This document shows positions 1 through 8,576 of a stretch of DNA of 64,000 nucleotides, piece after piece. Source of the stretch: an uncultured Bacteroidales bacterium. Lineage in GTDB: Bacteria > Bacteroidota > Bacteroidia > Bacteroidales > UBA932. Position numbers and translations under genes: made by a program. A model generated the notes under the pieces. It saw only the letters and a list, made by a program, of their open reading frames with translations. It searched no databases and was not told the origin of the DNA. Numbering within the stretch: position 1 is the first letter of the stretch; every line of letters starts with the position of its first letter. The stretch lies in assembly GCA_944323805.1 (NCBI GenBank), contig CALUTW010000004.1, positions 1-64,000 of the forward strand. The letters run 5' to 3'.

Positions 1-25
1 ACTCGCCGGACTTTCCTGTCGTTAT

Positions 26-72
26 AAAAAAGAAAGGTGACCCTTAAGTCTGTCTTTGACTTTTGGGTCACC
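26..72 (-). terminator. Intrinsic terminator of the lacI-type gene
   Basis: Read on the minus strand, arms at 72-58 and 50-36 (GGTGACCC paired with GGGTCACC, 13 of 15 positions matched) enclose a 7-base loop and are followed by a T-rich run at 35-26. It lies about 31 bases after the stop codon of the LacI-type regulator. Confidence 0.8.
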
Positions 73-103
73 CTCTTGTATCTGCCTGTCTGGAATGACC
101 GGG

Positions 104-1171
104 TCATTTCTGCAGATAATAATCGCAGTTGAACCGGTTGAGAATATCCATCTGGGTATAGTTGTCTTTCCGCGACAGAGGCCTGGATATGAGCAGCCAC
201 TCGGTCATTGCATTGATTGCCGCAGCCACCTGGTTGTCGGAATGCTGGGCAATGAGCAGCTGTACATATCCGTCCCGTACTGCAGCAAGATTCCTTTCCA
301 TCACATCGAAGCCTACGACCCGGCAGGTCCTGATCTGCCTTGCCCTGAGATAGTCCGCCACAAGATGGATACGGGAATTGAACATTACCAGGAACTTGTG
401 CGGATCGGGGTCCTTCATGAACATCCGGTCGAGCCTGGCCTTTATATCCTCCGGGTCCTTCGGGTTGATGAATATGTTCTCTATTTCACAGTCAGGATAA
501 TATTCATTGATATAGTCCATGAATCCCGTACGTCTCGTCACAGTCGGGTCCGAGTGCCCCTTCCGGTCCCTTGCTATCCTTATCACATATATCCTGTCGA
601 CCTTCCTCCCGTCTGTCAGCAGGTCCGCACACAGATATCCGCTCTGATACATCGGCATCCCGAAATAGGCAAGGTAATCATCCTCCTCAAGCTTGGAGTC
701 TATGTACATGTATGCAATTCCCCGGTCCTTAAGCTCCTTGACGAACTTCAGGGTCTCTACCCTGAACATCGGGGCTATGATGACGCCTGTCGGATTTTCG
801 GAAAGAGCCGTTGCGCAGGCCCGCTGGAAAGACTCCATATCATACTGATCATACTGCACGGTGTGCACGGGAATGCCATAGCCCGAAGCAAATTCCCGGC
901 CTCTGGCTATACCCTTGTCCGTAAGCTCCCAGAATTCCCCGGCGGAAAACTCGGGGATTATGCATACTATCCTGTGCTCTTTCCTTGATGCAAGGAGAGA
1001 CGCATATATATTAGGTCTGTATCCGAGCTCCTTTATGACGTCAAGCACCTGCTGCCGGCTTGCGGCAGACACCTCCCCCCTGTTATGAAGCACCCTGTCA
1101 ACAGTCCCTTTCGAGACGCCTGCCGCCCGGGCGACATCATTGATTGTAACTTTATTGCCCTGCTTCATCAT
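104..1171 (-). CDS. LacI-family transcriptional regulator, predicted hexuronate/KDG regulator
   Basis: A 355-residue LacI/GalR-type regulator. The N-terminus has the family helix-turn-helix (TINDVARAAGVSKGTVDRVL) followed by the hinge pattern ELGYRPN, then a periplasmic-binding-protein-like sugar domain from about residue 60 (IVCIIPEFSAGEFW). An open frame extends 25 codons upstream, but family alignment favours the ATG at 1171 (or 1168), just before the HTH. It is divergent from kdgK-eda-transporter, and an 18-base inverted-repeat site (1232-1249) sits between them; copies lie upstream of kduI and between uxaB and uxaC. Inferred: it senses a uronate catabolite such as KDG and represses, or activates, the whole pathway. 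The family is certain; the ligand is not shown by sequence. Confidence 0.9.
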   Translation of the reverse strand: MMKQGNKVTINDVARAAGVSKGTVDRVLHNRGEVSAASRQQVLDVIKELGYRPNIYASLLASRKEHRIVCIIPEFSAGEFWELTDKGIARGREFASGYGIPVHTVQYDQYDMESFQRACATALSENPTGVIIAPMFRVETLKFVKELKDRGIAYMYIDSKLEEDDYLAYFGMPMYQSGYLCADLLTDGRKVDRIYVIRIARDRKGHSDPTVTRRTGFMDYINEYYPDCEIENIFINPKDPEDIKARLDRMFMKDPDPHKFLVMFNSRIHLVADYLRARQIRTCRVVGFDVMERNLAAVRDGYVQLLIAQHSDNQVAAAINAMTEWLLISRPLSRKDNYTQMDILNRFNCDYYLQK

Positions 1172-1231
1172 GCAAAATTTCCGCCGGCCGGATGGGGCCT
1201 GACACGATTCAGGAACAAATTTATAAAATTT

Positions 1232-1249
1232 TCCGTGAACGCACACGAC
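1232..1249. promoter_or_regulatory. Predicted LacI-type operator, kdgK/lacI intergenic copy
   Basis: The site reads TCCGTG-AACGCA-CACGAC, an imperfect inverted repeat with half-site TCCGTG. It matches sites at 27402-27419 and 30493-30510. It lies 16 bases before the kdgK -7 box at 1266-1273, so it covers the place where the -33 element would be, a position suited to repression. Confidence 0.65.
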
Positions 1250-1265
1250 AATAAGAAAATATTAT

Positions 1266-1273
1266 TATTTTTG
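1266..1273 (+). promoter_or_regulatory. Probable -7 box of the kdgK operon
   Basis: TATTTTTG fits the Bacteroidales -7 consensus TAnnTTTG, about 50 bases before kdgK. No good TTG/TTTG is seen at -33; that position is taken by the predicted operator, which fits a regulated promoter. Confidence 0.5.
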
Positions 1274-1321
1274 CAAAGTATGGTTATTTGATAACGAAAT
1301 TTCAATTAAATACTTACAGAA

Positions 1322-2362
1322 ATGCCAAAAGTAATTACATTCGGAGAGATCATGCTCAGGCTGTCTACTCCTGGTTATCTGAGATTCTCTCAAGCTAAAG
1401 AATTTGCAGCGACATTCGGCGGCGGTGAAGCCAATGTGGCCGTTTCCCTTGCCAACTACGGCATCGAGACAGAGTTTGTCACCAGATTCCCGAAGAACGA
1501 TATCGCACAAAGCTGTATCAGGGATCTTCACAGCTACGGCGTAGGCACAAAATATTGTGTATACGGAGGCGACAGGCTCGGAATCTATTTCCTCGAGACA
1601 GGTGCTGTCGCACGTGCCAGCAAGGTCGTATATGACAGGGCGCATTCTGCAATTTCCGAGATCGAGAAAGGAATGATAGACTGGGACAAGGTATTCGAAG
1701 GCGCAGACTGGTTCCACTGGACAGGAATCACTCCTGCCATCAGCCAGGGTGCAGCCGATGTATGCCTCGAGGCCATAAAGGCAGCCAACAGGCTCGGTGT
1801 GACTGTCTCATGTGACCTCAACTACAGGAAGAACCTCTGGAAATACGGCAAGACTGCATCAGAGGTTATGCCGGAGCTTGTCGCAGGATGCGATGTCATT
1901 CTCGGCAACGAGGAGGATGCCGAAAAGGTATTCGGAATCAAGCCTGAAGGATTCGATGTGACTGCAACTAAGGGAGAGGTAAATGCCGCAGAGTTCGAGA
2001 GCGTATGCAAGCAGCTCATGGCGAAGTTCCCTCGTGCAAAGAAAGTCATCATCACTCTGAGAGGCTCCATCAATGCCAACCACAACACATGGGGCGGAGT
2101 CCTCTACGACGGGAGCAGGCTCTACCAGTCTCCTCGCTATGACATCACACATATCGTGGACAGGGTCGGAGGCGGAGACTCCTTCATGGGTGGACTCATC
2201 TACGGACTCCTCACATATACCGATGACGACCAGAAAGCGCTCAACTTTGCCGTTGCGGCGTCATGTCTCAAGCACACCATCTTCGGGGACTTCAACCAGG
2301 TTACAGTGGCAGAGGTCGAAAACCTGATGAAAGGAGACGGCTCGGGACGCGTATCAAGATAA
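1322..2362 (+). CDS. kdgK: 2-keto-3-deoxygluconate kinase (PfkB family)
   Basis: A 346-residue PfkB-family sugar kinase, predicted to phosphorylate 2-keto-3-deoxygluconate to KDPG with ATP in the cytoplasm. The N-terminus shows GEIMLRLS and the PfkB substrate-binding motif GGGEANVAVSLANYG; near residues 280-288 is the second signature with the catalytic aspartate, VGGGDSFMGG (the usual form is DTxGAGD, here DRVGGGD). Length is normal. It is the first gene of a three-gene operon with KDPG aldolase 68 bases downstream and a hexuronate transporter, which supports KDG rather than fructose or ribose as substrate. Confidence 0.92.
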   Translation: MPKVITFGEIMLRLSTPGYLRFSQAKEFAATFGGGEANVAVSLANYGIETEFVTRFPKNDIAQSCIRDLHSYGVGTKYCVYGGDRLGIYFLETGAVARASKVVYDRAHSAISEIEKGMIDWDKVFEGADWFHWTGITPAISQGAADVCLEAIKAANRLGVTVSCDLNYRKNLWKYGKTASEVMPELVAGCDVILGNEEDAEKVFGIKPEGFDVTATKGEVNAAEFESVCKQLMAKFPRAKKVIITLRGSINANHNTWGGVLYDGSRLYQSPRYDITHIVDRVGGGDSFMGGLIYGLLTYTDDDQKALNFAVAASCLKHTIFGDFNQVTVAEVENLMKGDGSGRVSR

Positions 2363-2430
2363 CATTATCGAAGGGCCGGGGCTTCCCCGGCCGTTTGCGT
2401 TTAAATCGACAGAACCAAATAACATAGGAA

Positions 2431-3096
2431 ATGGCCAAATATAACAAGATGGAGGTCCTTTCAGCAATGAAAGAGACCGGGATGGTCCCGGTGTTCTACA
2501 ATTCTGACATCGAGATATCCAAGGCTGTGGTAAAAGCCTGCTATGAAGGCGGTGTAAGAGCCTTTGAATTCACAAACAGAGGGGACTTCGCACAGGAAGT
2601 GTTCGGAGAACTCGTAAAATTCGCCAACAGGGAGCTCCCGGGAATGATACTCGGCGTGGGTTCGGTTGTGGACCCTGCCACTGCAGCACTCTATATCCAG
2701 CTGGGTGCGAACTTCGTTGTCGGACCTCTTTTCAACCCTGATATCGCACCTGTATGTAACCGCAGGCTCATCCCATATTGCCCGGGATGCGGCAGCGTAT
2801 CGGAAATCGGAAAGGCGCAGGAACTCGGATGCGACCTTTGCAAGGTATTCCCGGGAGATGTCCTCGGGCCTGCTTTCGTCAAGGGGCTCCGTGCACCGAT
2901 GCCGTGGAGCCAGATCATGGTAACCGGAGGTGTAAAGCCGACAAAAGAGAACCTCGAAGGATGGTTCAAGGCCGGCGTCACATGTGTCGGCATGGGAAGC
3001 AACCTGTTCCCTAAGGATGTAATTGCCGCCAAGGAATGGGGCAAGATCACCGAACTGTGCCGCTCAGCACTCGCAATCATCAAAGAAGTCAAATAA
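2431..3096 (+). CDS. eda: KDPG / 4-hydroxy-2-oxoglutarate aldolase
   Basis: A 221-residue class I aldolase of the Eda/KdgA family that cleaves 2-keto-3-deoxy-6-phosphogluconate to pyruvate and glyceraldehyde 3-phosphate. The catalytic glutamate lies in FEFTNRG (E46) and the Schiff-base lysine in CKVFPGD (K138); the phosphate-binding glycine loop TGGVKPT and MGSNLF follow. Length is typical. It sits between kdgK and an MFS transporter (16 bases to the latter), completing the last two steps of hexuronate degradation in one operon. Confidence 0.95.
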   Translation: MAKYNKMEVLSAMKETGMVPVFYNSDIEISKAVVKACYEGGVRAFEFTNRGDFAQEVFGELVKFANRELPGMILGVGSVVDPATAALYIQLGANFVVGPLFNPDIAPVCNRRLIPYCPGCGSVSEIGKAQELGCDLCKVFPGDVLGPAFVKGLRAPMPWSQIMVTGGVKPTKENLEGWFKAGVTCVGMGSNLFPKDVIAAKEWGKITELCRSALAIIKEVK

Positions 3097-3112
3097 CCTT
3101 TTATAATATCAA

Positions 3113-4594
3113 ATGGAACAAACAACAAGCAAAAAACTGATGACCAACTGGCGCTGGTGGATGGTTGTGCTGCTTTTCGTCGCAACTACAGTCAACTACC
3201 TCGACCGCCAGGTACTCTCACTTACGTGGAAAGACTTCATAGCACCGGAATTCCACTGGACTGACAATGACTACGGTACAATTACAGCCATCTTCTCTAT
3301 AGTCTATGCCATCTGCATGCTCTTCGCCGGCAAGTTCGTAGACTGGATGGGGACAAAGAAAGGCTACCTGTGGTCAATCGGAATCTGGTCTACCGGAGCC
3401 TGCCTTCACGCAATCTGCGGCTGGCTTACCGTACACATCGAAGGCTACGGCAGTGTCGCTGCAATGACAGCTGTCGAGGCCGGGTCAACTGCTGCACTTG
3501 CCATAGCATCGACAAGCGTATGGCTCTTCCTTGCCGCAAGATGTATCCTTGCTCTCGGAGAGGCCGGCAACTTCCCGGCAGCAATCAAGGTAACAGCTGA
3601 ATACTTCCCTAAGAAAGACAGGGCATTCGCCACTTCAATCTTCAACTCCGGCGCATCGATAGGAGCGCTTATCGCCCCTGCGACAATCCCTGTCCTCGCG
3701 CAGTTCTTCAAGGACCATGGCGTCGGCGGCGGATGGGAAATGGCATTCGTCATTATCGGTGCCCTCGGATATGTCTGGATGGGATTCTGGGTATTCATGT
3801 ACAACAAGCCTGAAAAGTCAAGACATGTCAACAAGGCAGAGCTTGAATACATCAACCAGGACTATACGGCCGAAGAGAATGCCGCAGCTGCCCAGACCGA
3901 GAAGAAGGAGAAGACCATCTCCCTTTGGAAATGCTTCACATACAGACAGACATGGTCTTTCATCGTAGGAAAATTCTTTACCGATGGAGTATGGTGGTTC
4001 TATCTGTTCTGGGCCCCCGCATATTTCTCGGACCAATACGGCTATGCATCAAGTTCAGGAATGGGCGTGGCACTTATCACGACCCTGTATGCCATCGTGA
4101 CTATCCTCTCCATTTTCGGAGGGTATCTTCCTAAGCTCTTTGTTGAGAAAAAAGGCATGAATCCATACAACGGGCGTATGCTTGCCATGCTTATATTCGC
4201 GTTCCTTCCGCTCCCGGCTCTTCTTGCACAGAGTGCCGGAACAATATCGGTATGGTGGCCGGCAATCATCATCGGCCTTGCAGGAGCAGGACACCAGGCA
4301 TGGTCAGCCAACCTCTTCTCGACTATCGGAGACATGTTCCCTAAATCCGCAATCTCAACCATTACCGGTATCGGCGGTATGGCAGGAGGTATCGGTTCAT
4401 TCTTTATCCAGAAAGGGGCCGGTGCACTGTTCACATATTCAGAGCAGGCAGGATCGGCGTTCCAGTTCTTCGGGTTCGAAGGCAAGCCTGCCGGATACAT
4501 GATTGTATTCTGCGGCTGTGCGATAGCATATCTGGTAGCATGGGTTATAATGAAAGCCCTTGTACCTAAATACAAGGTAATCGACGTCAAATAA
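3113..4594 (+). CDS. MFS transporter, hexuronate (ExuT-like) family
   Basis: A 493-residue major facilitator protein with about twelve hydrophobic segments. The N-terminus carries the anion:cation symporter pattern NYLDRQVLSLTWKDF, followed by FAGKFVDWMGTKKGYLWS, the loop 2-3 motif of MFS proteins. A charged cytoplasmic loop (about residues 225-270) separates the two halves. The operon position directly after kdgK and eda argues for uptake of galacturonate or glucuronate, or of a keto-deoxy uronate, by proton symport. It ends just before a strong terminator. Substrate assignment is by context. Confidence 0.88.
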   Translation: MEQTTSKKLMTNWRWWMVVLLFVATTVNYLDRQVLSLTWKDFIAPEFHWTDNDYGTITAIFSIVYAICMLFAGKFVDWMGTKKGYLWSIGIWSTGACLHAICGWLTVHIEGYGSVAAMTAVEAGSTAALAIASTSVWLFLAARCILALGEAGNFPAAIKVTAEYFPKKDRAFATSIFNSGASIGALIAPATIPVLAQFFKDHGVGGGWEMAFVIIGALGYVWMGFWVFMYNKPEKSRHVNKAELEYINQDYTAEENAAAAQTEKKEKTISLWKCFTYRQTWSFIVGKFFTDGVWWFYLFWAPAYFSDQYGYASSSGMGVALITTLYAIVTILSIFGGYLPKLFVEKKGMNPYNGRMLAMLIFAFLPLPALLAQSAGTISVWWPAIIIGLAGAGHQAWSANLFSTIGDMFPKSAISTITGIGGMAGGIGSFFIQKGAGALFTYSEQAGSAFQFFGFEGKPAGYMIVFCGCAIAYLVAWVIMKALVPKYKVIDVK

Positions 4595-4615
4595 TCCAGA
4601 CATAGCATGATGGAT

Positions 4616-4661
4616 GGCAGGTGTGCAATATCCCGGACGGGTGCTGCACACCTGCCTTTTT
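4616..4661 (+). terminator. Intrinsic terminator of the kdgK-eda-transporter operon
   Basis: A perfect 12-base-pair stem, GGCAGGTGTGCA (4616-4627) with TGCACACCTGCC (4645-4656), is followed by TTTTTAT. It starts 22 bases after the transporter stop. Confidence 0.9.
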
Positions 4662-4715
4662 ATATGATTTACCATATGCGTGCCGCCGGGATGCCGGTTT
4701 GTCGCCATCCCGGAC

Positions 4716-4797
4716 TGACATTATGTCATGATATCCGATTGGCAGATATTTTGCTGTGTGCGCAGTGGCTGTTCATGTCCGCCAGAATGGCAGACAT
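4716..4797 (+). promoter_or_regulatory. Two palindromes upstream of grpE
   Basis: The 182 bases between the operon terminator and grpE hold a perfect 13-base palindrome TGACATTATGTCA (4716-4728) and an inverted repeat of ATGTCCGCCA (4775-4784) with TGGCAGACAT (4788-4797), 9 of 10 matched and spaced by three bases. Neither resembles the CIRCE heat-shock operator. No clear TAnnTTTG box was found here. Regulatory meaning is inferred only from symmetry and position. Confidence 0.35.
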
Positions 4798-4843
4798 AAT
4801 GGGCCAGGCAATAACAAACAACTGAATAAAAACAACATAAGAT

Positions 4844-5464
4844 ATGTCACAGGAAAATACTGAAAAAGAGATAATCCCGGAGGAGCAGTCCAGAGAAGAG
4901 GTGGAAACCAATGCAGGACAGGCAGATGATGCCGTTGCGGAGAACGGGCAGGACAGCAAGATGTCCAGGAAGGAAGCGAAAGCGATGAAAAAGGAAAAGA
5001 CGGAGAAACTCGAGAAAGAAATCGAAGACCTCAAGGCAAGTCTTGCCAAGGAGAAGGATGACTATATCAGGCTTATGGCTGAATTCGACAATTTCCGCAG
5101 GCGCACCTCCCAGGAAAAGCTGGAACTCGTGAATGTAGCATCGGAGGATACCATCAAAGGTCTGCTTCCGGTACTTGACGACTGCGAGAGGGCTATGGAT
5201 GTACTGTCAAAGTCAGCCGACAGCGATGCGGCAAAAGAAGGCACGGAACTCATCTTCAACAAGCTGATGGGCTATCTCAAGACAAAGGGGCTCGCGGTAA
5301 TCGAAGCCAGGGACAAGACATTCGACACTGACATGCACGAGGCTGTCGCACAGTTCCCTGTCAACGAGGATGAGAAGAAAGGCAAGGTATACGATGTCGT
5401 CCAGACAGGCTATACGCTCAACGGCAAGGTAATAAGGTTTGCCAAAGTCGTAGTCGGAATCTGA
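4844..5464 (+). CDS. grpE: Nucleotide exchange factor GrpE
   Basis: A 206-residue GrpE, the exchange factor that releases ADP from DnaK. It has an acidic, low-complexity N-terminus (about residues 1-45), a long charged coiled coil (KAMKKEKTEKLEKEIEDLKA), then the conserved core (LMAEFDNFRRRT, LPVLDDCERAMD) and the C-terminal beta domain (MHEAVAQFPV, YTLNGKVIRFAKVVV). It is followed 32 bases later by dnaJ, the usual pairing; dnaK is not in this window. Heat-shock control is likely but no known operator is visible. Confidence 0.96.
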   Translation: MSQENTEKEIIPEEQSREEVETNAGQADDAVAENGQDSKMSRKEAKAMKKEKTEKLEKEIEDLKASLAKEKDDYIRLMAEFDNFRRRTSQEKLELVNVASEDTIKGLLPVLDDCERAMDVLSKSADSDAAKEGTELIFNKLMGYLKTKGLAVIEARDKTFDTDMHEAVAQFPVNEDEKKGKVYDVVQTGYTLNGKVIRFAKVVVGI

Positions 5465-5496
5465 CGGGCGTATACCAATAATTCAGGAGGCATAAT

Positions 5497-6663
5497 ATGG
5501 CAGACAAAAGAGACTACTATGAGGTGCTTGGCGTTGACAGGAACGCCACGCTCGATGAGATAAAGAAAGCCTACAGGAAGAAGGCTATACAATACCATCC
5601 GGACAAGAATCCCGGCAACAAGGAAGCCGAGGAGAAATTCAAGGAGGCTGCCGAGGCATATTCCGTACTCAGCGACCCGGACAAGAAGGCACGTTATGAC
5701 CAGTTCGGCCACGCAGGTCTCGGAGGCCAGCCTGGCCCTGATTTCAGCGGAGGGTTCGGAGACCTGAACGACATTCTCCGGGACATGTTCGGAGGCGGAT
5801 TCTCGGGATTTTCCGGATTCGGCGGATTCGAAGGCTTTGGCGGGGGAAGGTCCTCCGGACAGGGACAGAGAGTCTACAGGGGGCGTGACATACGGGTGCG
5901 TGTGAAAATGACACTCGAGGAGATTGCAAAGGGAGCCGAAAAGGAGATTTCCCTTGAACGCAATATACCATGCCCTGACTGCGGGGGAAAAGGAGCGAAG
6001 AGCTCTGCCGACATAAAGACCTGTCCAGCCTGCAAGGGCACAGGACAGATAAGGAGAGTCGTCAATGGCCTGCTCGGGCAGAGAATCAGTTTCTCGACCT
6101 GCCAGCAGTGTAACGGGGAAGGAAAAATCATTGTCAACCCGTGCCACACATGCAACGGGACCGGGCTCATACGCAAAAAGGAGACCGTAAAGGTGGATAT
6201 ACCGGCAGGTGTCGAGAACGGGATGCAGCTCACAATCCGCGGTGCAGGACATGCCGCAAAGAACAACGGCATCAACGGGGACCTGCTCGTACTTATCGAG
6301 GAGGTCGAGCACCCGTATCTGAAACGCGACGGCAACAATCTCTCCTATACAAAGATAATATCAGTAATGGACGCAATGCTGGGTGCTACAGTCGAAGTTC
6401 CATGTCTTGACGGGACATATAAGGTAAAGGTCGACCCGGGCACACAGTCAGGTACCGTGGTAAGGCTCAAGGGGAAAGGACTGCCGTCAGTGAACAGCTA
6501 CGGGACAGGCGACATGTATGTCAAGATTATAGTATGGATCCCGAAAAAGCTCAGCAGGAACGAGAAGGAACTGTTTGAGAGCATGAGGAACAATGAGTCC
6601 TTCACTCCATCTCCGAGCAAGGAGGACAAAGGTTTCTTCGACAGGCTCAGGGACATGTTCTGA
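5497..6663 (+). CDS. dnaJ: Chaperone DnaJ (Hsp40, type I)
   Basis: A 388-residue type I DnaJ co-chaperone for DnaK. The J domain is at residues 1-70 with the HPD tripeptide (QYHPDKNPG); a Gly/Phe-rich linker ([19 protein letters not shown]) follows; four zinc-binding repeats [24 protein letters not shown] and CHTCNGTG are intact; the C-terminal substrate-binding domains complete the protein. Unusually for this group, the start at 5497 has a clear AGGAGG at 5485-5490. It is the second gene after grpE. Confidence 0.97.
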   Translation: MADKRDYYEVLGVDRNATLDEIKKAYRKKAIQYHPDKNPGNKEAEEKFKEAAEAYSVLSDPDKKARYDQFGHAGLGGQPGPDFSGGFGDLNDILRDMFGGGFSGFSGFGGFEGFGGGRSSGQGQRVYRGRDIRVRVKMTLEEIAKGAEKEISLERNIPCPDCGGKGAKSSADIKTCPACKGTGQIRRVVNGLLGQRISFSTCQQCNGEGKIIVNPCHTCNGTGLIRKKETVKVDIPAGVENGMQLTIRGAGHAAKNNGINGDLLVLIEEVEHPYLKRDGNNLSYTKIISVMDAMLGATVEVPCLDGTYKVKVDPGTQSGTVVRLKGKGLPSVNSYGTGDMYVKIIVWIPKKLSRNEKELFESMRNNESFTPSPSKEDKGFFDRLRDMF

Positions 6664-6690
6664 AAAACATTGATTTTTTCTTAAAAATAT

Positions 6691-6720
6691 TTTGAGATAA
6701 GGTATTTATTTGTACCTTTG
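6691..6720 (+). promoter_or_regulatory. Promoter of rplS / tRNA-Arg
   Basis: TTTG at 6691-6694 and TACCTTTG at 6713-6720, 18 bases apart, match the Bacteroidales primary promoter. The leader to rplS is about 65 bases. Confidence 0.8.
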
Positions 6721-6793
6721 CAGTCCCAAAACCAAAAGCAACCTCTTGCGACGGGAGAAAAAACCGCAATGTTGCCACTAAATTTTTGAAAAG

Positions 6794-7192
6794 ATGGATT
6801 TGATTAATGTAGTTGACCAGGCTTTTGCCAATGAAAAGGTAGCCGGTTACCCGAAATTCAAGGCTGGAGATACAATCACAGTCACTTACAGGATTAAAGA
6901 GGGAGACAAGGAGAGACTTCAGAAGTTCAGAGGAGTTGTCCTCCAGATAAGAGGAGCATCCCCATATACAAAGACATTCACAGTCCGCAAGATTTCAAGC
7001 GGTGTCGGTGTAGAAAGGATATTCCCGTTCGCTTCTCCGTTCATTGATTCAATTGAACTCAACAAGGTCGGAAAGGTACGCAGAGCAAGAATCTTCTACC
7101 TGAGGAAACTTTCCGGCAAGAAGGCAAGAATCAAAGAGAAGAAAGTCGCTATCCTGAAAGAGGAAGGTGCATCCATAGCAGCAGCTGAATAG
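6794..7192 (+). CDS. rplS: 50S ribosomal protein L19
   Basis: A 132-residue L19, a protein at the 30S-50S interface. The family core FKAGDTITVTYRIKEGDKER, GVVLQIRGAS, FTVRKISSGVGVERIFP and RRARIFYLRKLSGKKARIKE is intact. A short C-terminal tail (about 15 residues, KKVAILKEEGASIAAAE) goes beyond the shortest family members, as is common in Bacteroidales. It has its own strong promoter and no rimM/trmD neighbours as in enterobacteria. tRNA-Arg follows 61 bases later without a visible promoter, so the two are probably co-transcribed to the terminator at 7334. Confidence 0.97.
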   Translation: MDLINVVDQAFANEKVAGYPKFKAGDTITVTYRIKEGDKERLQKFRGVVLQIRGASPYTKTFTVRKISSGVGVERIFPFASPFIDSIELNKVGKVRRARIFYLRKLSGKKARIKEKKVAILKEEGASIAAAE

Positions 7193-7253
7193 CCTGTCAG
7201 GACACTTTCCACGGAAAGAAAGAGAAATATGGAGGCAGCAAGGCTGCCCAAAA

Positions 7254-7327
7254 GGCCCCTTAGCTCAACTGAATAGAGCATTTGACTACGGATCAAAAGG
7301 TTACAGGTTTGAATCCTGTAGGGGTCA
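7254..7327 (+). tRNA. tRNA-Arg(ACG)
   Basis: A 74-nucleotide cloverleaf. The acceptor arm GGCCCCT pairs with AGGGGTC (7320-7326), with A as discriminator. The anticodon stem TTTGA/TCAAA encloses the loop CTACGGA with anticodon ACG, and the T arm is ACAGG-TTTGAAT-CCTGT. CCA is not encoded. The ACG anticodon implies wobble A-to-I editing to read CGU, CGC and CGA. Confidence 0.95.
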
Positions 7328-7333
7328 CAAAAA

Positions 7334-7363
7334 AACAAGCATTTTTCAATGCTTGTTTTTTTT
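7334..7363. terminator. Bidirectional intrinsic terminator
   Basis: AACAAGCATT (7334-7343) and AATGCTTGTT (7348-7357) pair around a TTTC loop. T runs follow on the plus strand (to 7363) and on the minus strand (complement of the A run 7329-7335), so it can stop rplS/tRNA-Arg and the convergent FabH-like gene. Confidence 0.85.
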
Positions 7364-7383
7364 ATTGGAACTTCAGCCGGCAG

Positions 7384-8385
7384 TCAGACATTCTGACCTA
7401 TCCGGCTGCCGTCAATCGTATTCCTGAGACAGAGTCCCGAATATGTGAACCCGGCCCCGAAGCCGAGCAGCATGAGAGTATCGCCCTGTCTGATACGGCC
7501 TGTCCGCAGGCCTTCATACCATGCAAGCGGTATAGATGCCGCCGATGTGTTGCCGTATCGGCGCACACTGTCCACACACTTGTCCATCGGGATGCCGAGC
7601 CCCTTGAAGACAGCCTCAAGCATCCTGTAGTTCGCACTGTGCGGGAGGAAGCAGTCCACATCATCAAGGGTAATCCCGTTGATGGAAGCAAGAGTCCTGA
7701 GGCCCTCCGACAAAGTGTTGACAGCCCATTTATATACTGCCCTGCCGTTCTGGTGCACCATACCGTCCGCAATGATCTCAGCACCGTTCACATATCTGTT
7801 GCGCGTACTGAGATATAGTTCCTTACCCATGCTTCCGTCAGTTCCGGAGAAACATTCGAAGACAGTATTCTCCTCTGACCTCTCCACAAGTGCGCAGCCG
7901 GCACCATCGCCGAAAAGTATGCATGTATTCCTGTCCTTGAAATCTATTATCCTGGACATGATCTCAGCTCCGAAGACAAGGATTTTCCTGCAGCATCCGG
8001 CAGCAATGAGGCCTTTCGCCATTGTCAGTCCATAACAGAATCCCGAACATGCACAGCATATGTCCACGGCCCCAGTATTCCTGATGCCAAGCCTGGTCTG
8101 AATCTGGCTCGCGACATTAGGGATTGTCTGGTCCGGGGTCATGGATGCCACAATGATGAAATCTACATCCGAGAAATCCACATTGAAATTCTTCTGCATA
8201 TCGAGGGCAGCATTTACGCACATGTCGCCGGTATACTCATTTTCAGCGGCGAAATAACGGCTTTCGATGCCTGTACGTTCCCTGATCCATGTATCCGAAG
8301 TATCAAGAATGCCTTCGAAATAGGAATTATCCACTTTAGTGTGCGGGCAATAAGCCCCTAAGGCCTTTACGGTCGAACTATTCAT
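7384..8385 (-). CDS. 3-oxoacyl-ACP synthase III-like protein (FabH family), stand-alone copy
   Basis: A 333-residue thiolase-fold enzyme of the FabH family, which condenses an acyl-CoA starter with malonyl-ACP. The catalytic cysteine is in CACSGF (C113), the histidine in LPHSAN (H249) and the asparagine in RYGNTSAAS (N279). The normal HQAN motif reads HSAN here, while the other FabH in this window (57448) keeps HQAN. It stands alone between the rpmE terminator and the bidirectional terminator at 7334, away from other fatty-acid genes. A possible -7 box TATTTTTG lies at 8440-8433 on the minus strand. It could be an initiating synthase for a special starter unit rather than the housekeeping FabH. 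Confidence 0.85.
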   Translation of the reverse strand: MNSSTVKALGAYCPHTKVDNSYFEGILDTSDTWIRERTGIESRYFAAENEYTGDMCVNAALDMQKNFNVDFSDVDFIIVASMTPDQTIPNVASQIQTRLGIRNTGAVDICCACSGFCYGLTMAKGLIAAGCCRKILVFGAEIMSRIIDFKDRNTCILFGDGAGCALVERSEENTVFECFSGTDGSMGKELYLSTRNRYVNGAEIIADGMVHQNGRAVYKWAVNTLSEGLRTLASINGITLDDVDCFLPHSANYRMLEAVFKGLGIPMDKCVDSVRRYGNTSAASIPLAWYEGLRTGRIRQGDTLMLLGFGAGFTYSGLCLRNTIDGSRIGQNV

Positions 8386-8517
8386 CTCTGATAACGGTTA
8401 AAAATCTTATTTATATCGAATCAATGCGGATGCAAAAATACGAATAAGAAATGGATTTATCATCATCATACGATGCAGTATCGGCAATGACAGGCATCAA
8501 ATAGCTCCAAACGGCAT

Positions 8518-8547
8518 AAAAAAACCCCTGAACATAAGTCCAGGGGC
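8518..8547 (-). terminator. Intrinsic terminator of rpmE
   Basis: On the minus strand CCCCTG (8547-8542) pairs with CAGGGG (8531-8526), followed by eight T (8525-8518). It lies 30 bases after the rpmE stop. Confidence 0.85.
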
Positions 8548-8576
8548 TATGCAGCCGATAATCCTCACGTAAAGGA

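Noticed and set aside
56..988. A 310-codon plus-strand frame opposite the LacI regulator
   Set aside because: It mirrors the regulator on the opposite strand, has no family motif, and the minus-strand frame has a full HTH and sugar domain.
4607..4825. A 72-codon plus-strand frame between the transporter and grpE
   Set aside because: It starts inside the terminator and has no codon bias or motif.
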